NCBI RefSeq assembly: GCF_051020955.1 | Contig: NC_135013.1 | Location: forward strand, 26,625,302 to 26,689,301 | Reading direction: 5' to 3' | Source: Megalopta genalis | Lineage: Eukaryota; Arthropoda; Insecta; Hymenoptera; Halictidae | DNA length: 64,000 bases | In this document: piece after piece, positions 54,291 through 64,000 of the stretch | How the letters are laid out: each line of letters begins with the position of its first letter | Numbering within the stretch: the stretch's first letter is position 1 | Notes under the pieces: model-generated | The model's input: only the letters and a program-made list of their open reading frames with translations | The model's database searches: none | What the model was told of the DNA's origin: nothing | Program-made: the position numbers and the translations under genes

Positions 54291-57200
54291 GACGATAGCA
54301 AAAACGTTTTTCGGACATTCATCCTGCATGCGTCGATCCGATCGAGGGTAAGAACTCGTGGCCTCCATTCTCCTTAATCTTACTTTGCTGCACTTTATAT
54401 TCGAAATCGGTCTTTCTTCTGAGAACAGTTTTTATTCTGACCAGGGGTCTCCCTAGTTTCTATGCTACAAGGTAGTCTTTGGACATTTGTTTCCTAGAGA
54501 AGTATACCGAATATTGTAGTTTCACACTTGGCACGCTTATTTATAGACGTTCGAGGAATGGACTACATCTTATTGTTTTTTTTTGTTTTTTTTTAAGCTA
54601 CATTAAATATACACCGAGGGTAGTACAACGAATTCAGTTGCAGGGAATACGTATCGAGAATGTTAAACTGCAAGAAAACGCGGAGTACGATTTCTGCAGC
54701 ATGTAGAATTAGGGGGACCCTCTAATGAAGAGTCACACGCGGTCTCCAAGGCGTTTCCGCGGACATCCGCTACTAACGAGGTACTCGAGAACTGTCACAA
54801 GGGCTGTTTAGTTGGTTCGCTATCTCGTGCCTTTTACACAGAGCCTTCTGCGTTCTTCGTCGCTTCTCATAGGCAGCCTAACAACGTGTTTTCCTATCGG
54901 TCCGTGGAGAGGAGAGGCTCTCCCTCGTGCCGACAATATTCTCCTGGGGAGCATTTCCATTGATTATTCGCGATGCATTTTCTGATCGATTGTTACGCGT
55001 GACCAGGCGTCCCGTGATTCGCATTTCACTCGGCATTTATTTCGATCGCGTGCAGTTTCCGCATTCGATTGGAGAATCTCTTTCTCTCCCCCCTCTTTCT
55101 CTCTTTCTATTTATCTCTATATCTCTTCGAAGCGCAGGTTGCATCGCGAGAACGTGTCGAACGCCGCGAGCCGAGGCGCGCATGCTTCAGTTTAGAGAAG
55201 ACTGTTTTATCCGAGTTCGCGAAACGGTGTTTCACAGATGAAAAGAGACGAAGACGAAGACAAGACTATTTTGCACTTTATTTTATAGCTGCATATCTGA
55301 TATTGGCCTACGAACAGAGTGAAAAAGAACTATATTAATATACATACGTACGTACAGCGGCTCCAGAAAGTCTGCCCAAACGAAATTTCTGGTTTCAACT
55401 AAAATCGTGGATATCTCAACGTTTGCAGGAAATTCGAACGTCGACGGCTTGTCGATTATCTGAGATCAGTATACGAAGACTTCCCGGTGCCGCTCTATGT
55501 ACAATCCTTATTGTTAATAGAGTTTAAAGAGCAGTTGTTGATCCACTAACGGAGTATATACATATATTCTGATAGACTATTGTATCGAAAGAAGAACGCG
55601 AGATCAGACGACGCTAGGGTTACACAGTATTGTAATAGCCAATTCTAGGTCTAGTCTCGATTAGCTGTAAAACAGAGCTAGGTTTCCTCGACGCCTTCCA
55701 ATGGGAGGCGCTCTTTTTTAAACTCACCCCATGCGTTTTGTACTTTGCTTTTCGAACAGTCGTTCTATCCCCCCCCCCCTCCTTACCCTACCCTTTTTTT
55801 AAATTAATTCGAGATATCTGTCCCTACCCCACACCCCTCCCCCCTTTCCTATTAGGATCTCTCGTCGACGTTTTTATCGTTTTAAACCGTAGAAGATTGC
55901 GAAACACTTCTCGTTAGACGCGTGCAATATTTAAGCGTTCATTTCTGTTTAATCTTCTAATCGGGTGTCCGGCGTCATTTTATTCACACGTTCGATATAG
56001 ATATTTGTCCGTTCATACAAGGGATGAGAAAAGTTGTCTGTGATTCAAGGAAAGGTTCAGGAAATTCGATCGGCAGCCAATCCCCCCCAATTGTTCAGAA
56101 AGCGTTTCCTCGCGATTCCCCGGTTGGAAGGTTAACAACAATCATGCCCGGAGTATAGCGTTTCACATTTTACCGGCAACTTTTAGCTGTTACGCGTTCC
56201 CAGCGTTTACTCGTAAGTTTTAATCGAATATCACACCACGCGAAACATCGACGTGTCGAAGGGACGTCCGTTTTCCGTTCGACGAACCAGCGAATTCCGT
56301 CGGCGAAACGAAAGAAATACCTTTTTTTGGAGCACGACTTTTAGGGATTCTCGATAACTCCCCGATAATCATCACACCGTGAAAACGACCGTGAGAGAAA
56401 ATTCGAAGAAAAAGGAACGTAGAAAACGAGATTTCACGCTGTTTGTTCTATGCTGCCGCGGATCGCGCGGAGCGCTGTGTTGTGTCTTGAGCAAGAGGAA
56501 ATATCACAGGATCTAATTAAAAGAAAAAAAAAAAGCATAGATAATATATAAATATATAAATATCTGAATCTATTATGTATCATGTATGTATATATATATC
56601 ATAGAGAGAGACTGACCAACGTCTAGAGAACCGATCGTGATCTAGAGAAACGTCTATGCAGGTCGTAATTATCGCGAGGTCAGGCGGGGAGAATATATCA
56701 ATGCAACGGATGGAGCAACAAACGCGATCATCTCCGCGAGAAATATTTTCAATTGAGCTTCTAGAGGATATATTTTCGAGCGCAGGAGCACAGAAAACGG
56801 TGATGAAAATGTAACAAAAAAAGGAGAGAAAGAAGAAGAAGAAAGAAAAGAAAAGGAGAGGAAACGGTGTACGACGAGAGAAAGAGGACAGAGTTGTTAA
56901 GACGCTTCGAAGCCAAAGATATAATGATTTCTAACTGTAACGAGGTTCAGGTGAATCGTACAAAGTCCTAAAGGCATTATGTACTTGCGTGTACCATGTA
57001 CATTAATACCGTGTAAAGCTTTACATTGCAAGTGCCATTCAACACGACCACACACATACAACGTACACACACACACACACTCTCTCTCCCCATCACACAC
57101 GGAGATTTCAACGCGTGGAAAGAGCCGTATTAACGTCGTAGAGATTGTCTACGGGGTTCGAAGCTACGGAAATTGAAGAACGGTCCCGGCGAATATTTTT

Positions 57201-57368
57201 ACGATATTCGACATCGTAGGCTCGGCGCAGTCCGAGCAACAAAAGGATTAATTAGCGTAGTCCGTAGACTTCCGGTGTCGTTCGACGAATCGATGCCTCC
57301 TTCGTTCTTCTGTAAACGTCGAGTCGGTCCGCGAGTCCGCCGAAAATATCGCGAGAAACAATGACTTA

Positions 57369-57581
57369 TTAACGCTAGATTTACGGAATCCGTCATAACG
57401 ACGGATCGCTGATTTTTTAATTTACGATTTATTTATTTTTTTAATTTACGAGTTATTTATTCAATTTATATTACGGCAAATGTTACAATAACACTTGTTA
57501 AAAATTAGAATTAATATTTTATTGTTATTCTTATTAACTAATATAAAGCTGTTTGTTCGTGCTCCGTAAATCTAGTGTTAG
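57369..57581. mobile_element. TTAA-flanked MITE, family B, reverse orientation
   Basis: The left end is TTAA-CGCTAGATTTACGGAATCC; the right end is GTGCTCCGTAAATCTAGTG-TTAG (TTAA decayed by one base). The interior runs opposite to the 8568 and 14541 copies. Confidence 0.8.
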
Positions 57582-59966
57582 TAGAACGGGGTGCAACCGT
57601 TCGAGAAAATTAGAAAAATCCTGGAGCAACGTTGAAGCTCGGGACAAAAGGTCGAAGCTAACCGCGAGCCGCATTTTTCTCTGTGCAAACAGATACGTTT
57701 CTCCGGCGCGACATCGTTCACGGATAGACTCGACGGTGGCACGGAAGGTGTTCGAACGATCGCCAATCGATCGAGAAGTCCGTGTAGACGTGACGAGTTA
57801 ATCCGAGTTGAATCTTCGAACGAGAGACCCTTTCTTGCACACAAGCTGCTGAAGCAATCGGCCGGCTCCCATTTGTATTCAAATATCGTGGCGTGGTTGC
57901 GTTCGCTGGTTCAACGTATCGTCCAACCGTACTATCTCCTCGGATCTTCTGTCTCGAATGCCGTAGGATACCGTCGACAACGAAAACAAAAAAACGTTTC
58001 AATAAACCGGGAGATCCTCGAGTATTTTTCTGTCCGCCTAGGGGATTCTAACGTTACAATAGCGAACACGTGGCGATGGTGTTATGGTGTTTAAACGCAA
58101 GTGGGAGCAACGATAGATAACATTACGCTTAGATCGTAGAGAAGAGGAGTGCGATTCAACGATCGATCGTCGCGACGACGTTAATTATTTCCGTTGGAAC
58201 GCGGGCTCGTACCGGCTATACCGATCCGCGTAGCGTAGCGGAGAAGCTTCTTCTGTTATTTTTATAGAAGATTTTAGGGCGGCGTCGGTCGTACGGCTTT
58301 AGGGGAACGCCGATCAATTGTTGAGTCTCGTAAGCGGGCCCGCATTTATGCTATCGAAGGCGCAACATCGTTGCGAGGCCACGGAAGAACGAGTCTGTTA
58401 CGGTTCGTAAAATTTCTGAGCAGCGAGATTTGAAGAACTGAGTCCAAATTAATTGTTCAGCCTAAAATAATTAATTAATTAAATTGAGCCTAACGCGCGC
58501 CTCACGGCAAATGCAGTCCAGCTCGGAGAATCTAAAAATGTCTTCTGATGATCGTACGATCGCCAACGCCGCCGCTCGCGAAGAAACTTAATTTTTTTAT
58601 AGAGAATCTTAGAGTATATATTATATACATAGATCTTATATATACAATATACACGTATACATATATATACATGTATACGTACACGCGCATATATAAGAAG
58701 AGATGAAACGTGTTAACATTTAACGAAACTGAGAAAAACTTGTTGAATATGCAACTAGGGGCAGTAGAGCGTCACAGCATACGAAGAAAGGCAGGCCAAA
58801 ATAATCGAAGAGTCGTAGGAGGATTACGGATACACACACACACACCGACACGCACATCCACACCGGACACACACCGTAAAAACGCGTAGAGACACAGAGA
58901 GAGACACGGGATCCGAGAAAAGCATCGGATTGTTCCACGAGCGATGCGAATTCCCTTTCATATTTTCGGAGGACTCGGATTGTCGACCTTTCGGAACAGA
59001 TCGAGACAATTGTTTCTGCCGCATGGAGTTTCAGTCGCCGGAAGTTTCGCCGTAATCGAACATTCTTGCAGCCCGGAAAAAATTAATATTTAATATAGGG
59101 ACCTTGGCCAATTATTTGAAACAGCAATTTTACTCGTGAACGAACAAGTCAACGTTCGTAAATTAACGTAACGATGTCCTCGTAGGATCGTTGTTCGTGG
59201 GAGCACAGAATTCTAATGGAAGATCGACCGTTTGTCGCCTTTGCAAAAGAAAAAAAAAATACGAAAAGTAATTCGCATAAATTCTGGGGCGGCCCAATGG
59301 ACGTTTTCTCTGCCAAGCTGTACCGCTTTAAAATGCCGCTATTTATTTTTGTACAGATCTACCTACGGTACGGTACTAATTAGTAACTTTTGTGCCAGAA
59401 AGTAACGCGGAGCGTATTTGCACACGACGTACAACGACACAGAGAACACACACACATACGTATATACACACACGTACCCGCAACGTAGGAAAGAGAGACA
59501 AGTACGCCTCATGAAAAAAAAAACGAGCATTCTACGCAATTGTTAAACAACGTTGCGCGCGCGTTGTTCTTCGTTTAGAGAAGAGCTACGTGCGTTGTTA
59601 TACGACGCCGTTATTACGCGGTTACGCGAGCATATTTCACGGAGAGGATCTTCTTTGGCGTGGCTCCGACGCGCCGACTAATTGTCACGTAGCAAGGGGA
59701 TGAAACGCGATTGTGTAAACGATCAAGTCGGAACCACGTGCGCACGATCACAGCGGAGAGAACCGAGAGCCGATAACGAGGGGAACGAAGAAAAATGAGA
59801 AGGAAAGCAAGAACAATTTCGTCGAGAAAACGATATTTTTATTACTCACACGCTGTTCCCGTAAAGAATAAAAAGAACGTTACAAAAACAAAGAGACAAA
59901 TGAAAGAATTGTATTTTTGTGAGGTATATCTGTAATAAAAATATAGTTAAATGTGAAGAGAGTATG

Positions 59967-59971
<5 letters not shown>

Positions 59972-60026
<55 letters not shown>
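59972..60026. repeat. (TA)n microsatellite
   Basis: About 27 TA dinucleotides. The Ile/Tyr frames across it are artefacts. Confidence 0.95.
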
Positions 60027-60028
<2 letters not shown>

Positions 60029-60282
60029 TATATGTACATATATATGTATTACGCACGCATGTGCGTGCGAGACGAGGAATGATAACGAGCGCCGCGGTCG
60101 TAGATTTTATTGGCTCTGTCGATATTATATTATACATCTGTTTTAATATACGTTACGAACAATAAATCGAACATTTTTTGTTACGCAATCGAACGTTTTA
60201 TTCGAACGTTTCGGCGAGCTTTCAAACACTGAAAGATCTCCCAACGTTCTGCACCCGGTACATCTTATGGTTGATCGCTGGT

Positions 60283-60496
60283 TTAACCCTTTGCAGTCGA
60301 AGCTATAATCATTCGAAATCCAAAACATGTTTTCTGATCTACGGTATTTTCATTTTATTGGCAAGAGTACAATACTTGCAATTTTAACAGTATTTTAAAA
60401 ATATAAACGAATCCGACACTCTCGTAATTATTTAGAAAAATAGTATAGCAATTTTTAGCGACGCCTCAGAGTCGCCATTCGAGGGAAAAGGGTTAA
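60283..60496. mobile_element. TTAA-flanked MITE, family A, copy 4
   Basis: The left end is TTAA-CCCTTTGCAGTCGAAG; the right end is ATTCGAGGGAAAAGGG-TTAA. It shares the subterminal block TTTTTAGCGACGCCTCAGAG. Its right TTAA (60493-60496) is also the left TTAA of the next element. Confidence 0.8.
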
Positions 60497-60701
60497 CACT
60501 AGATTTACGGAACCCGTCAAAATGACGGGTCACTAATTTTTTAATTTATTTTTTTTTATTCGTAAAGACACATTTACGAGTTATTCGTTCAATTTATACG
60601 TTACTTACACTTGCTAAAAATCAGAATAAATGTCTTATTGCTACTTTCACGAGCTAATATAAAACAGCTGATTTTTCAATGCTCCGTAAATCTATCGTTA
60701 A
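60493..60701. mobile_element. TTAA-flanked MITE, family B
   Basis: The left end is TTAA-CACTAGATTTACGGAACCC, then the GTCAAAATGACGGGT hairpin. The right end is ATGCTCCGTAAATCTATCG-TTAA. It shares one TTAA with the family A element to its left. Confidence 0.8.
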
Positions 60702-63700
60702 AGTGGACAGGTACGAAGAATCACGGCACGGTGTTTTTTACTTTTGAACTTTTTATTTCTTCTACTTTCTTAATAAATCAGTGACTCGAGTCGCTACAAA
60801 CTGTGTATGAGTTCCTTTTATAATTTAATTACGAACGTACATAATAATGATTTCCCCGATTTTTCGTCATCCTCGCTCATTCACACACCGTTACACCACC
60901 GATAAACCCGAAAGAAACTGAACCAGAAACGCGTTCGTCGCAAAACGTAACCGATCGGATGATCTCGTTTGTCCCCGACAATTCTGCGTCCGATGAAATG
61001 CGTTCCGAAAGGGGGGATGGGGGGAGCGACCGCGACGAGAGACAACACGCGTCGTCGGACGTTGTCGCGACGCTCCCCGTCGACGAAACGGCGTTATCGA
61101 CGCCGCGACATAATTTCCAACGCATAATTGCAATTTCGAAAGTAAATGCGGCGCTTTCCGTGCCCGCGCGAGACATACCTTGATCACTTCACGAAAATAT
61201 CTTCCCCTTCGTACGGGAGAACGTAAAACGATCGACGGACAATAGATTCCTATAATATTTCTATAACTTCATCTAAATAGCATTTTCTCTTTTCTTTCCG
61301 GTTTGATTCGCGTTTTGCCGTGGAACAAGAACGAGCGAGCGACGTTCTGAGTCTCTCTCTCTCTCCCTCTCGTCGTTCTCTCGAGATTGTCAAAGTAACC
61401 GGACGCTTTTTCTTGTTCCTTCTACCATTCGTTATGCCCTTGTCATTCTATGGAGTTTCGATCCTCCCGCGCCGACGCTCGGAGGGTAACGACAGAGAAG
61501 CCCGACAATTTTCCTTTGAAACGATAACCTAAAGGGAAACGTTATTCTACTCGATTTATTGCTGCGCGAAGAAAATTGCTGCGGCCGCGCGGAACAGCGC
61601 TGCTCGGCTTTTATCGGACCATCATCGTGTGGCATGCGAGAAGAGATCTGGCCGTCGTTACCGCCGTTGCGCGGCGCGTACCCGGTTCGATCGGTGTGCC
61701 GTTTTTTTGTCAAAGATATCGGCCTCGGCCGAGGGAAGATGGCACAGTAACGTCGGACGCGAATACGTTTATATATTCGCTCGGAATGGCTCTTGTACGA
61801 GAACGATCCTTTAAGTACGCACGATCAACAGGACTGTCTACGGGAATGGTATGTACATTGAGAGGGGCTCTCTCCGGAGGCCTCGATGCTGCCGTTTAAA
61901 CAGAGAATCGCTCGATTTGGATCGGCGCGGCCTATTAACAACCGGCCGTCGTACCCGTAAAGCGCGCTGTGCTCGGAATAATTAGAGGCGGAAGGTATAG
62001 CCGTTCCAACCCCCGGCATTATTCGCCGACCGATCCTCGTAGCTCTCGCGGAGTCTTCGAGTCGTTGAATACCTTAAAGAGGAATGAAGTCGTCCCGACG
62101 GCCGATCCAATTATTCGAGCAGAGCGGACCTCTTTATCCGCTCCGCTGCACGCTGCCAATAGCCGTCGACAAATTTACTTTCGATTCTACCGTTCGAGCG
62201 CCGTTTTACGACCCTCTCAGCTCGGCTCGACGACGATCCCGGGGCCTGTATTTTCAACGAAAAACGATCCGAAGCTGTTCGCCCGAAAGCGAGCCTTTAA
62301 TTATCCCCTCGGCGAAACGCGAGCCCTCCTCGCGGCGGGGCGTCGCTTTCGATCCAGTTTATTACCCTCGGAGCATACCAACCGAAACCCTTTGCGCTCC
62401 GTTCGATTTCGATTTTCCGCGGTTATTTCGATTTTCTCGCGATTATTTCGATTTTCTCGCGATATGGAGCTTGTTTGCCGATGCAACGTTCACGTTCCGA
62501 ACGATCTGCGAATTCCGTTAATGCGAACAATTCTATTGGGAAACGACGATTTCATGCGAGCGCAAAGGGTCGACGATCTGCCTTCGACGGCCTCGCTGCA
62601 CCGAGAGAAGTGCACTTCTCGATCGGCGATCGTCCGAAGCCCTCGCGCGCCGTTCAAAAGCGAGCGCTTTCCTCTTAATTGTCCTTGATCGAGTCGAGTC
62701 ATTCGCGTCGACTAATTTTATACGAAGGATATTAAACGCCTGCCAGAGGCCCCATTAATAGACTGCGTCGGAAAGCACTTTCGACACTTTGAACGGGACA
62801 GGCGACGCGCCGATTCGACGCGGCGCGGCGCGCCGAGACGTTTCGAGGGCAGATATTATTCCCGAGCGGAGGCTCCGGACGACGGAAACGGTCGGAGATC
62901 CGACGTCTCCGTTACATTAGACTTCCATTTGCCCTGTTTAATCCGGCCACCATCGATCCCCGGGAAACGCATTGCTCGCGTGCAAATGCGCGATCCGCAG
63001 TCTCCTCTCTCCGAGTCGAAGTGTCTACATATAGAACCGGCGTTTAAAGTGAATCTCGCCTCTCCCGGCGTCCCCTCGCACGATTTTCCCGTGTCTCCCC
63101 CTCCCCCCATCCCCCCCTGTGTGCAAGGTAAAGCGTTTCAAGATAATCCCCGACAACGACGCGACGCGTGATCGCGTCGCCGATAACCATCCGCCGCCGT
63201 GAAACAATGGCCGCGACGGCGTTGATCGCGCAATTACAACGCCGGAATCAATCGCGGGACCGATAATGGCACCGAGGACTCGATTCGAGCGCATTTCATC
63301 GCACCTGTTACCGTTGCTTGTAACCCCCACCCCCACCCCGTGTAACCCCCTCCCCAGGCCCCCTATACGTGTGTTATATCGCGTATGTACAGGTAAAAAT
63401 CGTGCCCGACGGCGATTCTTTCGGATTCTCTATAAAATAAAGAAACACCTCGGTTACGCCTAATGCCACACACCGACTATGTACAGAAATTAGAACGCGA
63501 GAGCGTGTATATATATGTATGTATATATATATAATATAGATTCTTTTATGCGCGTTCCACCGACAGGGCGAGTTATCGGTGACCAGGGGGGCGAGAACAG
63601 AATCGCGGTGGTTCGCGAGGATCGTTCTCGAATGTTGCGGGATTACGGTGTTGGGATTACGTTTCCTGTCACCGGTGACTCGCCGTGCGGCCGTACGATC

Positions 63701-64000
63701 TATAATACCCTCGAGAAACGTTACTCGCTATTCGTAATCGTGTATATCGTTAGTAAATTCTTAGATATGGTTGTTCCGCGGCCCGGCACCCGGCACACGG
63801 GGCTCCGATCTCGACCAATTCCATTCTTCCTTAAACCAGTGGAGGGATTACGACTGCGAACGGCGTGTGGATGAGATCTACGCGCGCTGCCGGTCGAAGG
63901 TTCTTTCGTCCGATTCGTCGATCATCGATCGGACACCCATCGGTAATCGGATCCCAGCCGATCGAACGAACGAACGGCCGTACAACTTCCGGCCGGCAGC
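60702..64000. other. No gene seen; GC/CpG-rich downstream region
   Basis: Many overlapping frames occur on both strands (60877-63336), rich in Arg and Ser and without domains or exon-like splice pairs. Poly-C/CCCCA runs lie near 63095-63120 and 63330-63355, and a short TATG/TA repeat near 63508-63536. It may be intergenic or an intron of a gene outside the window. Confidence 0.35.

Larger units (their letters stand above)
54291..60282 (+). other. Gene-free stretch; probably partly 3' UTR of the PP4R4-like gene
   Basis: No exon or domain seen. Possible polyadenylation signals are ATTAAA at 54602, AATAAA near 59868 and AATAAA at 60161-60166. It holds CT- and CA-type short repeats (57065-57085, 58830-58870), one family B MITE (57369) and an AT microsatellite (59972). 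Which part is transcribed cannot be told from sequence. Confidence 0.4.

Noticed and set aside
1..64000. CRISPR arrays, tRNA or rRNA genes, bacterial-type operons
   Set aside because: The minisatellites have no unique spacers. I recognised no cloverleaf or rRNA sequence, and the gene structure is spliced and eukaryotic.

Overview
The window is nuclear DNA of an insect, most likely a hymenopteran (bee, wasp or ant). That placement is inference. It rests on short GT-AG introns mixed with very long ones, a patchwork of AT-rich and CpG-rich DNA, many short TTAA- and TA-flanked inverted-repeat transposons, and two animal genes with clear insect-style exon structure. There is no sign of bacterial or viral gene organisation. 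Nearly all open frames outside the two genes look like chance frames or low-complexity DNA.

Two protein-coding genes, both on the + strand, can be assembled exon by exon with consistent splice phases. The first spans 7670-44716. It encodes a Rho GTPase-activating protein of the ARHGAP20 type (PH, Ras-association and RhoGAP domains, about 960 aa). Its seven shared exons lie in the last 6 kb (38661-44716). Three separate first coding exons at 7670, 13973 and 35332 each end in phase 0 and can splice to the same exon 2, so the gene appears to have three promoters spread over 28 kb. Two of these starts have an initiator plus a downstream promoter element at exact insect spacing. The protein ends in proline-rich SH3/WW-type ligands and a class I PDZ ligand.

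The second gene spans 46200-54290. It encodes a HEAT-repeat regulatory subunit of protein phosphatase 4 (PP4R4 type) in 17 exons (1289 aa in the model). The HEAT core is followed by three small serine-rich exons, one only 20 nt long, and a very large last exon. That exon carries about three imperfect tandem repeats rich in basic-residue/serine phosphorylation motifs. A phase-compatible alternative first exon lies at 47599-47645.

The rest is introns, untranslated regions and repeats. 1-7000 is AT-rich repeat DNA with 31-bp and 22-bp minisatellites and inverted-repeat elements. 7.7-38.6 kb is the long 5' intron region of the RhoGAP gene, full of small non-autonomous transposons: four TTAA-bounded types, a five-copy family of about 200 bp with ends like TACAGTAA, a Tigger/pogo-like element, a foldback element, and a four-copy 175-bp tandem array. 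54.3-64 kb has no gene I can support. Its first part may be 3' untranslated sequence of the PP4R4-like gene, and two TTAA elements sit side by side there sharing one TTAA.
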